This document shows, in pieces, positions 1 to 8,952 of a DNA stretch of 64,000 nt (the stretch's first letter is position 1; every line of letters begins with the position of its first letter). The stretch comes from an uncultured Holophagaceae bacterium (GTDB lineage: Bacteria; Acidobacteriota; Holophagae; Holophagales; Holophagaceae), in NCBI GenBank assembly GCA_903913215.1, contig CAIWKE010000028.1:124001-188000 (forward strand), written 5' to 3'. The translations under genes and the position numbers were made by a program. The notes beneath the pieces are model-generated. The model made no database searches, was not told the origin of the DNA, and worked only from the letters and a program-made list of their open reading frames with translations.

Positions 1-1593
1 CAGGAGATCCTGGAGCGCACCCGGGCCGAGGCGCACCTGGAAACCCGCTCCGTGGAGCTGCAGGTGCGCCTCAAGGAGCTGCACTGCCTCTATGAGCTGT
101 CCAACCTCTTCGAGGAGCACGAGGGCCAGGTGGAGGTGCTGGGCCAGCGGGCCATCGACTTGGTTCCCGGGGGCTTCAGCCACCCGGAGCGGACCTGGGG
201 CCGTCTGCGCCTGGATGACCGGGCCTTCTGTTCCGCGGACTTCCGGGAGGGCCCCTCATGCCTCAAGGCCTCCCTCACCATCAACGGCGAGGCCCGGGGC
301 TCGCTGGAGGTGTACGCGGATCCAGACCCCGATGCACCGGCCTTCCTGGTCGAAGAGCAGGAGCTGGTGAAGAGCATCGCTGACCTCATCCAGGGCCTGG
401 TGGACCACGTGGAGGTGGAGGCGGACAACCGGCGGGTCGAGCAGGCGCTGCTGCAGAGCCAGAAGCTGGAGGCTCTTGGTACCTTGGCCGGTGGCATCGC
501 CCACGACTTCAACAATGCCCTGACGCCCATCATCGCCCTGGCGGATCTCAGCCTGATGAAGCTGGGGGATGAAAGCCCCCTCCGCCGGCACCTCGAGTTG
601 ATCAAAGTATCTGGGAACAGGGCCAAGGACCTGGTGGATCAGATTCTCCTCTTCAGCCGGAAACAGCCGCCGAGCCTGCAGGCGCTGGACCTGAGGCCCA
701 CCCTGCAGGAGGTGCTCCGGCTCATCCGGGCGACCCTGCCCAGCACCATCGAGATCCAGGAGGAGCTGCACCTGGAAGAGGGCCTGGTGCTCGGGGATCC
801 CACCCAGATCCATCAGATCGTCATGAACCTCTGCACCAACGCCTCCCACGCCATGCAAGAGGGGGGCGGCACCCTCACGGTGCGGCTGCTGCCCCATCAG
901 ATCTTCAGTGGGGATGACCTCTGCACCCTGGGCCTCGCCCCCGGACACTACGCCCAGCTGGAGGTGGCCGACACGGGCAAGGGCATGACCCCCGAGCTGC
1001 AGGCCCGGATCTTCGAGCCCTTCTTCACCACCAAGGGCGTGGGCAAGGGCACGGGTATGGGGTTGGCCGTGGTCCATGGCATCGTGACCTCCTACCACGG
1101 CCACATCTCCGTGTACAGCGAGCCCGGCCAAGGCACGACCTTCCGGATCTACCTGCCCATCACCCGGGAGGGTGGTGCAGCCCAGGCGGGCCCCGTCAAC
1201 ACCACCGACACCCCCCGGGGTGCCGAGCAGATCCTGGTGGTGGACGACGAGCCTTCCATCCGCCAGGCCCTCAGCGCCCTGCTGCAGACCCTCGGCTACC
1301 GCACCCTCAGTGCCGAGGGTGGGGCCCAGGCCCTGGAGCGCCTGCGCGATGAGGCGGGTGGGGTGGACCTCATCCTCACGGACATGACCATGCCGAAGAT
1401 GACCGGGCTGGAGCTGGCCCATCAGGTGCACGCGCAGTGGCCTGGCCTGCCCGTGGTCCTCTGCAGCGGCTTCTCAGACCAGATCAGTGCCGAGGGCCTG
1501 AGAGCTGAGGGCATCCGCGAGTTCGTCCACAAGCCCTTCACCGCCGCCCAGGTGGCCGGGGCCCTGCGGCGGGAGCTGGATCGGGAGGGCTGA
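1..1593 (+). CDS. hybrid sensor histidine kinase, 5'-truncated by window edge
   Basis: The reading frame is open to base 1, so the N-terminus lies outside the window; an internal GTG at 52 is not a convincing start. A short coiled-coil-like segment leads into a GAF-like region (roughly residues 20-130 of the visible part). A HisKA H-box follows (GGIAHDFNN, nt ~490-516), then an HATPase_c domain with N-box, a DTGKGM G1 box and a GKGTGMGL G2 box, and a C-terminal CheY-like receiver with DD pair, phospho-acceptor LTDMTMP and HKPF lysine. It is therefore a hybrid kinase that probably phosphorylates its own receiver. The input signal is unknown because the sensor end is missing. The gene downstream is convergent. 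Confidence 0.9.
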   Translation, partial: QEILERTRAEAHLETRSVELQVRLKELHCLYELSNLFEEHEGQVEVLGQRAIDLVPGGFSHPERTWGRLRLDDRAFCSADFREGPSCLKASLTINGEARGSLEVYADPDPDAPAFLVEEQELVKSIADLIQGLVDHVEVEADNRRVEQALLQSQKLEALGTLAGGIAHDFNNALTPIIALADLSLMKLGDESPLRRHLELIKVSGNRAKDLVDQILLFSRKQPPSLQALDLRPTLQEVLRLIRATLPSTIEIQEELHLEEGLVLGDPTQIHQIVMNLCTNASHAMQEGGGTLTVRLLPHQIFSGDDLCTLGLAPGHYAQLEVADTGKGMTPELQARIFEPFFTTKGVGKGTGMGLAVVHGIVTSYHGHISVYSEPGQGTTFRIYLPITREGGAAQAGPVNTTDTPRGAEQILVVDDEPSIRQALSALLQTLGYRTLSAEGGAQALERLRDEAGGVDLILTDMTMPKMTGLELAHQVHAQWPGLPVVLCSGFSDQISAEGLRAEGIREFVHKPFTAAQVAGALRRELDREG

Positions 1594-1609
1594 GCCAGAG
1601 GGGCGCGAC

Positions 1610-2113
1610 TTAATGCAGCCGCTTCTCGTAGCAGCGGAAGCGCAGGCCGGGCCGGAAGCCCAGGCCGATCTCCCCGGCCAGCGTGTAGCCCAGCTTGGGG
1701 AAGAGGGCCTGGGTGGCCGCGTTCTGCACGTTGGTGTCCACGCGCAGCGTGGCGATGCCACGGTGCCGGGCCTCGACCTCGGCCTGCGCCATGAGCCCCA
1801 GGGCCAGCCCCCGGCCCCGGGCCGCCGGGTCCACGGCCAGACGGTGGACCACGATGGCAGCCTCTGTGAGGTCCCAGCCCACCACCGCGTATTCCGGTTC
1901 CTGATCGGTGGTGATGGCCGCCATACCCAGGAGCTGCCCCGCTTCAAGGGCCACCCAGAGCTGCCCCAGCTCCGCATCCCGCGCGAAGACGGCGGCGTTG
2001 GGATACGTCGCGTCCCACTGCTGGTTGCCCTCCGCCTGCATGAGCGGCACCACCCGGCGCACCAGGGCCATGATCGCTGGCACATCCTCAAGGGTTCCTG
2101 GTCGCACCAGCAT
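1610..2113 (-). CDS. GNAT-family N-acetyltransferase
   Basis: A 167-residue protein of typical single-domain GNAT length. Motif A (acetyl-CoA pyrophosphate loop) is clear as RGRGLALGL near residue 100, preceded by the usual beta-4 strand (VHRLAVDP). The C-terminal part contains the QALFPKLGY segment typical of motif B. The ATG at 2113 has an AGGAG Shine-Dalgarno six bases upstream. The family acetylates small amines, antibiotics or protein N-termini; the substrate cannot be deduced. It is convergent with the hybrid kinase on its left and divergent from tRNA-Pro on its right, so it appears monocistronic. Confidence 0.88.
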   Translation of the reverse strand: MLVRPGTLEDVPAIMALVRRVVPLMQAEGNQQWDATYPNAAVFARDAELGQLWVALEAGQLLGMAAITTDQEPEYAVVGWDLTEAAIVVHRLAVDPAARGRGLALGLMAQAEVEARHRGIATLRVDTNVQNAATQALFPKLGYTLAGEIGLGFRPGLRFRCYEKRLH

Positions 2114-2190
2114 GGAGGCTCCTGGGCCAAGTGTTCCAGGATTGAAGCCCGGTGTCGCGCACCCCCTGGGGCTCCGCCCAGCATCCGTCC

Positions 2191-2219
2191 TTGACCTCGG
2201 CGACCTTCAGGTCTAGAGT
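2191..2219 (+). promoter_or_regulatory. sigma-70-type promoter for tRNA-Pro
   Basis: TTGACC (2191-2196) and TAGAGT (2214-2219) are separated by 17 bases, and the tRNA 5' end follows 10 bases after the -10. Spacing and position suit a housekeeping promoter; the -10 matches 4 of 6 consensus bases. Confidence 0.55.
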
Positions 2220-2229
2220 CAATGATTCA

Positions 2230-2306
<77 letters not shown>

Positions 2307-2317
2307 AATACACCTAG

Positions 2318-2350
2318 AAGGGCCAAGACTTACGAGTCTTGGCCCTTTGT
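2318..2350 (+). terminator. intrinsic terminator after tRNA-Pro
   Basis: A perfect 13-bp stem AAGGGCCAAGACT / AGTCTTGGCCCTT around a TACG tetraloop, followed by TTGTCTTGTT. It lies 11 bases after the tRNA CCA end. Confidence 0.8.
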
Positions 2351-2552
2351 CTTGTTCGGGCTCGTATGGAAAATATGCGGAACGTCCGTTCCCGAGCAGC
2401 GGCGACGAATGGCGCAGCTGATGGGTCGAAGACAAGCTCCACGTTGGCTGAAGCAGCTGCCACGGGCCTGCGTGTGCCTGCACACTCGGACCAGCCCAGA
2501 CCATCCGATCCAAGGCGAACCTCCGTTTTCGCGCCTTCAGGTTGGCCCTGCG

Positions 2553-5500
2553 CTACGGCTGGGGTTGCTGGTTGGCTTGCATGACTTCATCAAGCAACTG
2601 CTGCAGGTCCTCCACGCTGAAGGGCTTTGGCAGCAGGGTGACGAAGGCGTAGTCCTTGATCAAGTCCATGGCGGCCTGATCAGCCCGCCCGGTAGCTACC
2701 AGGATGGGAACCGTGGGACGCAGTTCGCGGATGCGCGGCAGCGTACCAGCCCCGCCCAGCCCCGGCATGTTCATGTCCAGGATGACCAGGTGGGCCCTGA
2801 GCCCAGCTTCCAGCTTCGTCAGGGCCTCCTCCCCACTGGTCGCCAACGTCACGCCATGGCCCAGGGCCTCCAGGATGGCCTCAGTGGAGATCTGAACAAG
2901 TTCATCATCATCCACAATCAGCACGTCCAGCCGATCCTTGGAGGGAACCTTCGTTTCGATGTCCCCGAAATCAGGGGACGCGCTGGCGGGATTGCACCTC
3001 GGAAAACGTATCGAGATGCAGGTTCCCCGGCCCGGTTCGCTTTGCAGGGCCAACTGGCCTTTATGCGCCTTGATGGTGCTGTAGACGATGGACAGCCCTA
3101 GTCCTGTGCCCTTGCCGATGCCTTTGGTGGTGAAGAAGGGATCTAGAGCCTTGTCCATGATCTCCTGAGTCATGCCGGAGCCGGTATCCTCCACCGAGAC
3201 CTCGATCCAGTCACTGTCTACATTATGTGTGCGGAGCGTGAGTTTGCCGCCCTGGGGCATCGCATCAACGGCGTTGACGCAGAGGTTCATGAAGGCGTGG
3301 GTCAGGGCTGCACCATCCCCCCGTATGGGCATCAAGTCAGGGGCGAGGTCCAGTTCCAAGCGGACCTTAGATAGGGTGGTCCGCTCCAGAAGGCTCACCT
3401 CCTCACGGATGACCTCGTTCAAGTCCAGCTCGCGATCTTCGACGGGACTCTGCCGGGCAAAGCTCAGGAGGCTCTTGACCAATTTTCCGCCGCGGTCGGC
3501 GGCCTTGATGATTGTTTCAAAGGCCCGGCGGGGCCGACTTTCCAGTGGGTGGGCCTCCCGTTGGGCTGAAGCCAGCCCGAGGATGGCGCCCAGCACATTG
3601 TTCATGTCATGGGCCACCCCACTGGCCAGACTGCCAAGGCTTTCAAGCTTCTGGGCCTGGAGGAGCTGAGCCTGCAGCTTTGACCGTTCTTCCTCAGCCG
3701 ACTTGCGATCGGTGATGTCCTGGACGATTCCCGTGAGCAGCAGCGGTTGGCCCTCGGCATCCAGGGTCAGCTCGCCTGCCTCGGCCCAGACGTGCCGGAC
3801 GGACTGATCGGGCCATAGGATCCGGTAGCCCATGGGGATTGGGTGTTTCTCCAGTGCCACCCGGCGGTTGGATTCTTCCACCAGTGGCCGGTCTTCCGGA
3901 TGGATGGCGCGAGTGATTACGGTGGTCAAGTCTCCATCAAACGTGTCCCGCTCGATTCCGAATATCTTGTACATTTCATCGGACCACTCCAGCCTGTTTT
4001 CTTTGATATTCCAGGTCCAAGTTCCCAGATGGGCCACACCCTGGGCCTTACGGAGTTTGGCCTCGCTATCCTTTAGAGATTTTTCGGACTTCTTGCGCTC
4101 GGTGATGTCCCGCCCAATTCCAAGAACACCCAAGACTTCCCCGTTGACGCTCCGGATCGGCATCTTGATTGTCTCGAGGAACTCGTGATGCCCATCGTCG
4201 GCGAACGTGATTTCCTCTTCGTTGATGGTCGGCTTTTCAGCAATCATCGCCGCCTGGTCATGCTTCCTGAAGAAATCTGCGAGCTCGGGGGCGACGAAGT
4301 CATAGTCCGTCTTCCCGACGATGTCCGCCTCCTTGGCTCCGAAGAACCGCTCGAAGCGCCGATTGCACTCCAGATAGACTCCTTCAGTGTTTTTCAGCCA
4401 GACGAGGTCGGGCATTGTGTCGATCAGGGTGCGCAGCTGGGAGGCGCTCTTCTGCTGTGCCTGCTCGGCGATCCTGCGCTCAGTGATGTCCTCACCTGAG
4501 CTGAGCGTGCCGATGATCCGCCCTTCGTCGTCATGGAGCATCGAATTGTGCCAGGCGATGAGACGTCGCGTACCGTCCTTGCGGAGCACGTAGTTTTCGA
4601 AATATTCCACCGGTTCGATGTCCCCGGCCATGATTCTCTGGGCCACCGCATGCACCATTTCATAGTCTTCAGGAGGCAGGCAGACCTGGTACCAGTCTCG
4701 GCCAATCAGTTCTCCCTCCTCGTAACCCAGAACCGAATGGCCCTTGCGGTTGAGCATGGTGATGCGGCTCTGAGCGTCAATAGCCACGAGGATCACCTCG
4801 GCCACCTGGAGGTAACGCTCAGCCATGGCCCGCTCTCGGCTCGCCACTTCGAAGAGGGCGTTGAAGGCCTTGCCCAGCTTCCCGATCTCGTCGCCGCGAT
4901 CCACGTTTAGTAAGCCTCCCCGATGACTCAAGAGGCGTTCGGCCTGCACCTCGAGGTCACGCAGAGGCCTGACGGTTTCCCGGGAAAGGAACCCAATGCC
5001 TATGAACACGGCTACCAAACTGATGATAAGGAACAGGGGAGTCAGGTTGCCAGGGACTGTGTTGCCTCCGGACTTTGCGAATTCCAGCATGGACAGGATC
5101 AGCAGTGGCAACAGCCCACCGGCGCACATGGCGATCGCGAGTTTCACCTGGATTGGGAGGTCCCTGAGTCGCCAGGAACCAGGCTGGTCCTCCTGCCGTT
5201 CAAGGACCCACCAGCCCTTAACAAGCAGGCCGAGATCGCGCAGCAGTGGTGTCAACTCCCGCTGAACGGGGATGCCAACCAGTAATGAGACCACCATGTT
5301 GGAGATGGCCCATTTCGCGACCAGAGTTGGATAGGCTGCCCAGGGCGCGCCACCCAAAAGCACGATGGAGAAAGCGCCCAGCATGGAACCGCCGAGGGCC
5401 GAAGCCAGAACGCCCCATACGAGGTAGAAGAGGATGCCCTTCCGTCCAGGTATACCTGGATCCACTTTGAAGTGCCTAAAGGCCCAAGCAGGGATCAGGC

Positions 5501-5759
5501 TCTGGACCAGGTTCGCTGGGATGAAGCCCAGGATGCTGATGAAGGCCGAGTGGGTCAGTGCATTGCTGACCGAGGGGAAGAAGGCGGCCGCCAGCACGCC
5601 CCAACCCCCAAAGCAGATGCCCCCGGCCACCTGGACGACCCCGGCCGCCCAGAATCCGCTGATGCCGTGCCCCAGGGGGACCGAGATCACGCCCAGAGCG
5701 CCCAGGATCAGGCCCACCAACGTCAGGGCCAGGAAGATGGAAGGGCCGCGCTTATCCAA
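2553..5759 (-). CDS. membrane PAS hybrid sensor histidine kinase
   Basis: A 1068-residue hybrid kinase. The N-terminal ~190 residues are a multi-pass hydrophobic domain that resembles the six-helix S-components of ECF transporters more than a Cache or CHASE domain. Two further hydrophobic helices (~205-260) and a HAMP-like segment follow. Three PAS domains come next (starting near the segments AEVILVAID, LIDTMPDLVWLKN and GVAHLGTWTWN). The kinase core has an H-box (SGVAHDMNN), N-box, DTGSGM and GKGTGLGL. A receiver domain ends the protein (VDDDE, LDMNMP, PKPF). All catalytic residues look intact. It is alone on this strand, with no adjacent response regulator, consistent with phosphorelay through its own receiver. 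Confidence 0.92.
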   Translation of the reverse strand: MDKRGPSIFLALTLVGLILGALGVISVPLGHGISGFWAAGVVQVAGGICFGGWGVLAAAFFPSVSNALTHSAFISILGFIPANLVQSLIPAWAFRHFKVDPGIPGRKGILFYLVWGVLASALGGSMLGAFSIVLLGGAPWAAYPTLVAKWAISNMVVSLLVGIPVQRELTPLLRDLGLLVKGWWVLERQEDQPGSWRLRDLPIQVKLAIAMCAGGLLPLLILSMLEFAKSGGNTVPGNLTPLFLIISLVAVFIGIGFLSRETVRPLRDLEVQAERLLSHRGGLLNVDRGDEIGKLGKAFNALFEVASRERAMAERYLQVAEVILVAIDAQSRITMLNRKGHSVLGYEEGELIGRDWYQVCLPPEDYEMVHAVAQRIMAGDIEPVEYFENYVLRKDGTRRLIAWHNSMLHDDEGRIIGTLSSGEDITERRIAEQAQQKSASQLRTLIDTMPDLVWLKNTEGVYLECNRRFERFFGAKEADIVGKTDYDFVAPELADFFRKHDQAAMIAEKPTINEEEITFADDGHHEFLETIKMPIRSVNGEVLGVLGIGRDITERKKSEKSLKDSEAKLRKAQGVAHLGTWTWNIKENRLEWSDEMYKIFGIERDTFDGDLTTVITRAIHPEDRPLVEESNRRVALEKHPIPMGYRILWPDQSVRHVWAEAGELTLDAEGQPLLLTGIVQDITDRKSAEEERSKLQAQLLQAQKLESLGSLASGVAHDMNNVLGAILGLASAQREAHPLESRPRRAFETIIKAADRGGKLVKSLLSFARQSPVEDRELDLNEVIREEVSLLERTTLSKVRLELDLAPDLMPIRGDGAALTHAFMNLCVNAVDAMPQGGKLTLRTHNVDSDWIEVSVEDTGSGMTQEIMDKALDPFFTTKGIGKGTGLGLSIVYSTIKAHKGQLALQSEPGRGTCISIRFPRCNPASASPDFGDIETKVPSKDRLDVLIVDDDELVQISTEAILEALGHGVTLATSGEEALTKLEAGLRAHLVILDMNMPGLGGAGTLPRIRELRPTVPILVATGRADQAAMDLIKDYAFVTLLPKPFSVEDLQQLLDEVMQANQQPQP

Positions 5760-6432
5760 AGGAGAGACTCAACAAGAAGAGCGTAAAGGAAGTGGGCGCA
5801 TGCTTGGAACAGAGGAACTCACATTCTTCCACTTGGTCTTAAGCGCGAGAGATCCACCTTATGAATCGACGGACCTGCCCAGCTCATTAGTTCGCGTGGG
5901 GTTTGACGAGCGGCGTCGCCCATTGCTTCAGCTTCTCCTAGGCACGGACAACTCGGCAAAACCTTCTATGCCCAGGTCGATGAATGATTATAAGTCGCTA
6001 TAAATAAACAACAGCTCATTGAGGTAACATCTGTCTGGTTTGATTCAAGTGATTACAAGATTTTGTGATAATTCGTTCCAAGGGATCCCTGCATTGTAGG
6101 GTTGGCCGTTCGGGTTTAAGGGTGAAGCTGTCGGCTTGCCAAATTGCAGTAAGAACAAGTGTCCGTGACTACCCTTCTGCTGAGTCCGGAGCCCAAGTGA
6201 GAGCGGCATTCGTTGCCTTCTGAGCCGTCGCATCAATTGTGGGAGTGTTCAAAATTCCTGCGCTACGCAGGGTGCCTTAACAAGCAGGTGATGGTCCATC
6301 GGTTAAAGGCGCGATTCCACCCTCCCAGGAGTACCTGGGATCGGGCCTCGTCCAAATCGGATCCACACTTGAACAGACCGCCCGGCTCATCCCACGAAGC
6401 TTGCATACTCGTTCTCAAGGAGGAGGAACCCC
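5760..6432. other. intergenic region, no gene recognised
   Basis: This 673-base gap lies between the divergent hybrid kinase and the small membrane protein. It contains an AT-rich stretch (about 5985-6075), unusual in this GC-rich window and a plausible promoter area. The short ORFs inside it show no recognisable protein features or good ribosome-binding sites. I see no RNA gene or repeat in it. Confidence 0.5.
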
Positions 6433-6975
6433 ATGTCATTCAAGCGCACGGGAGGTTCCTATTCCTCTGGGAAGGATACCGTCACCGGGTCTCAAGACTC
6501 CGGGCCCAACGGGGAGCCGGACTCCGGTTCGGTGGCGTTTTCCGGGCCGTCGCGGTCTGGCCCCAGGTCGGCCGCCTGGGGCCTGCCCAGGGCTCGGGGG
6601 ATTGTGGACTCGCCCCTCGCGGCCATTCAGAAGGCCCAGGCCTCGGAGCGCCGTTGGAAGCTGTGGGTCGGGGTAATGATTGGTCTGGTGTTCCTGGTGT
6701 GGGTGGCCATCGGCCTCGTGCTGGGGCGTGATGGCCTGAAGACGAACGGCGATTCCGAGAGCGACCATGCCCATGAACCCTCGTTCAAGGCCGGTAGGGT
6801 GAGCAAGGGCATGCCCAAGGCAGAAGTCATGAGGATTCTGGGCAAGCCCGACATGGTCACCACCCGGCTCAGTGGCGGCATAGCCTTTGAGGACTGGACC
6901 TACTCGACCGGTGGGAGTCGGTCCTGCGTGACGTTCGCGAGCGGGAAGGTCACCGACTATCTCTCCCTGAACTAG
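6433..6975 (+). CDS. single-pass membrane protein with BamE/SmpA-like C-terminal domain
   Basis: A 180-residue protein. The first ~75 residues are polar, Gly/Ser/Pro-rich and probably disordered. A single hydrophobic helix follows (about residues 77-98, KLWVGVMIGLVFLVWVAIGL). The C-terminal ~60 residues carry the signature VSKGMPKAEVMRILGKPD, the helix-turn pattern of SmpA/OmlA/BamE-like domains. A strong AAGGAGGAGG ribosome-binding site precedes the ATG at 6433. BamE proper is a short outer-membrane lipoprotein; no lipobox is present here, so this is more likely an inner-membrane protein that borrows the fold. Its function is unknown. Confidence 0.7.
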   Translation: MSFKRTGGSYSSGKDTVTGSQDSGPNGEPDSGSVAFSGPSRSGPRSAAWGLPRARGIVDSPLAAIQKAQASERRWKLWVGVMIGLVFLVWVAIGLVLGRDGLKTNGDSESDHAHEPSFKAGRVSKGMPKAEVMRILGKPDMVTTRLSGGIAFEDWTYSTGGSRSCVTFASGKVTDYLSLN

Positions 6976-7004
6976 CGCCTGAGGCACCTGGTCACCCGGC
7001 GGGA

Positions 7005-7409
7005 CTAGCCCCGTTTCGGCGGCAGCAGGAGTCGCTCGTGCAGTGCCTTCACGGCTTTGAGGACCGGGGCCAGGTCCGTGCTGGTGCGGAGCAGGCGAGG
7101 GAAGGCAGCCTTGGGCTTGGCCACGGGGGCGGCGGGCAGCTCGTCGGGTTCGAGGCCCAGGTCCAGGCGCTGGACCAGGTGGCCGTGGGCCAGCAGCTCC
7201 GCGCAGTCCGCCACGGTGAGGCCCTCGCCCAGCCAGCCCTTGATGCGCTTGAGGCGGGGCAGCTCGTCCACGTGGTAGTAGCGGAGGTTGCCCTTGCTGC
7301 GCCGGGGCTTGATGTCGGGAATGACGTCTTCCCAATAGCGGAGGTCTTTGGGACCGACACCGACGAGGGTGGCGGCTTCCCCAATTTTGAACCACTTTTT
7401 GTCGCTCAT
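7005..7409 (-). CDS. MerR-family transcriptional regulator
   Basis: A 134-residue protein whose N-terminus is a MerR winged helix: FKIGEAATLVGVGPKDLRYWED, then the NLRYYHVDELPRLKRIKGWL wing and second helix pair. The dimerisation coiled coil is short and no effector-binding cysteines or ligand domain follow. This suits the compact MerR subfamily with an unknown signal. It starts 12 bases after the stop of the NtrC-like regulator on the same strand, so the two are probably co-transcribed and may form one regulatory unit. Confidence 0.85.
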   Translation of the reverse strand: MSDKKWFKIGEAATLVGVGPKDLRYWEDVIPDIKPRRSKGNLRYYHVDELPRLKRIKGWLGEGLTVADCAELLAHGHLVQRLDLGLEPDELPAAPVAKPKAAFPRLLRTSTDLAPVLKAVKALHERLLLPPKRG

Positions 7410-7420
7410 TGCCGCACCCC

Positions 7421-8800
7421 CTAGCTCTCCCTGGGCTCGATGCCCAGGGCCTTGAGGCGCTTGTAGAGGTTGGAACGGTCCATGCCCACGCGCTCGGCCA
7501 CGCGGGTCATGTTGCCGTTCTGGAGGCGCAGCTCCCGCTGCAGGTACGTGGTCTCAAACCAGTCCTTGGCGTCCTTGAGGCTGGCGAAGTCCGGGAAGGA
7601 GAAGGGATCCTGCTCGGCCAGGTGCCGCATGGCCAGGGGGCCCAGGTCCCGGGGGCTGAGCTCCTGGCCGCGGCTGAGGATGACGGCCCGCTCCATGAGG
7701 TTCTTCAGCTCACGCACATTGCCGGGCCAGTCGTGGCGCAGCAGGGTGTCCTTGGCGTCGGGGCCCAGGTGCTTGGGGGGCCGACCGTACTGCCGGGCGA
7801 TGCGGGAGATGAAGGCCTCCGCCAGGGGCAGGATGTCCTCGGGCCGTTCGCGCAGGGGCGGGATGCGCAGGGGCACCACGGCCAGGCGGAAGAAGAGGTC
7901 CTCCCGGAAGCGGCCTTTGGTGATCTCGCTGGGCAGGTCCTTGTTGGTGGCGGCGATGACGCGCACGTCCACACCCACGGCGCCACCGCCGCCCACGGGC
8001 TCCACACGGCCCTCCTGGAGGGCTCGCAGCACCTTGGCCTGGGTCTTGAGGGACATGTCGCCGATCTCATCCAGGAAGAGGGTGCCGCCGTCGGCCTCGC
8101 GGAACTTGCCCTTCTGATCCCGGATGGCGCCGGTGAAGGCACCCTTCTGATGACCGAAGAGTTCGCTCTCGATGAGCTCCTCAGGGATGGCCGCGCAGTT
8201 CACCTCGATGAAGGGGGCGTCCTTGCGGGGGCTCTGCAGGTGCAGCAGGCGGGCCACCTCCTCCTTGCCACTGCCGTTCTCGCCCGTGAGCAGTACCCGG
8301 CCTTCAGTAGGCGCCACCAGGGCCACATCGGCCATGAGGCGGCGCATGGCGGGGCTGTCCGCGAGGAAAAAGCGGCCGCCTTCGACTTCCGCCAGGAGGC
8401 GCTGGTTTTCTCGCTCCAGCTTGGACTGGCGCAGGGCGTTGCCCACCACCAGCAGCAGGCGGTCCAGATCGATGGGCTTCTCAAGAAAATCGAAGGCGCC
8501 CAGCTTGGTGGCCTGCAGGGCCGTGTCGATGCTGGCGTGGCCTGAGATCATCACCACCGGTAAGTCCGGGCGGATCTGCTTGGCCTGCTTCAGGGTCTCC
8601 AGGCCGTCCTGGCCCGGCAGCCACACGTCCAGCAGCATGAGCTGCAGGCTCTCGCCGTCGGGATTGTGCAACAGGTCGATGGCCTGCTCGCCCCGCTCGG
8701 CCTTCACCACCTGGTAGCCCTCGTCCTTCAGGGCTTCGCCCAGGGACCGCCGGATCCCCGGCTCGTCGTCCACCAGCAGAATGGTCGTGGGAGGGCGCAT
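7421..8800 (-). CDS. NtrC-family sigma-54-dependent response regulator
   Basis: A 459-residue protein with a receiver domain (residues ~5-120: LLVDDEP, phospho-acceptor Asp in LLDVWLP, EKPID lysine). An AAA+ domain follows with Walker A GENGSGKE, the canonical sigma-54 contact loop GAFTGA, Walker B GGTLFLDEIGD and the R-fingers. The C-terminus is a Fis-type helix-turn-helix (MTRVAERVGMDRSNLYKRLKAL). I chose ATG 8800 because the receiver begins there and a GAGG lies just upstream; the open frame extends to 8935 but that segment is not domain-like. No histidine kinase is adjacent. Targets would be sigma-54 promoters. Confidence 0.93.
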   Translation of the reverse strand: MRPPTTILLVDDEPGIRRSLGEALKDEGYQVVKAERGEQAIDLLHNPDGESLQLMLLDVWLPGQDGLETLKQAKQIRPDLPVVMISGHASIDTALQATKLGAFDFLEKPIDLDRLLLVVGNALRQSKLERENQRLLAEVEGGRFFLADSPAMRRLMADVALVAPTEGRVLLTGENGSGKEEVARLLHLQSPRKDAPFIEVNCAAIPEELIESELFGHQKGAFTGAIRDQKGKFREADGGTLFLDEIGDMSLKTQAKVLRALQEGRVEPVGGGGAVGVDVRVIAATNKDLPSEITKGRFREDLFFRLAVVPLRIPPLRERPEDILPLAEAFISRIARQYGRPPKHLGPDAKDTLLRHDWPGNVRELKNLMERAVILSRGQELSPRDLGPLAMRHLAEQDPFSFPDFASLKDAKDWFETTYLQRELRLQNGNMTRVAERVGMDRSNLYKRLKALGIEPRES

Positions 8801-8874
8801 ACCCTCATGCTGGACGCCGGACAAGCCTTTGTCTAGCAGGTGGTTGAGGGAGAACCTTCCAGAAGGGTCGAATC

Positions 8875-8904
8875 CCGACCCCGGGGCTTGGGCCCCGGGG
8901 TCGG
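8875..8904. terminator. perfect 13-bp hairpin between rhodanese gene and NtrC-like gene
   Basis: CCGACCCCGGGGC (8875-8887) pairs exactly with GCCCCGGGGTCGG (8892-8904) around a 4-base loop. It sits 49 bases after the stop of the minus-strand rhodanese gene. No clear U-tract follows on either strand, so it may be a transcription end or an mRNA-stabilising stem. Confidence 0.5.
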
Positions 8905-8952
8905 ATCCAGCACTCTGGACGGGTCTGAGAAGCACAAACTCGGCTAGGGTCC

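Noticed and set aside
7409-7421. MerR and NtrC-like genes as one frameshifted gene
   Set aside because: Each has a complete N-terminal domain and its own start; they are separate proteins.
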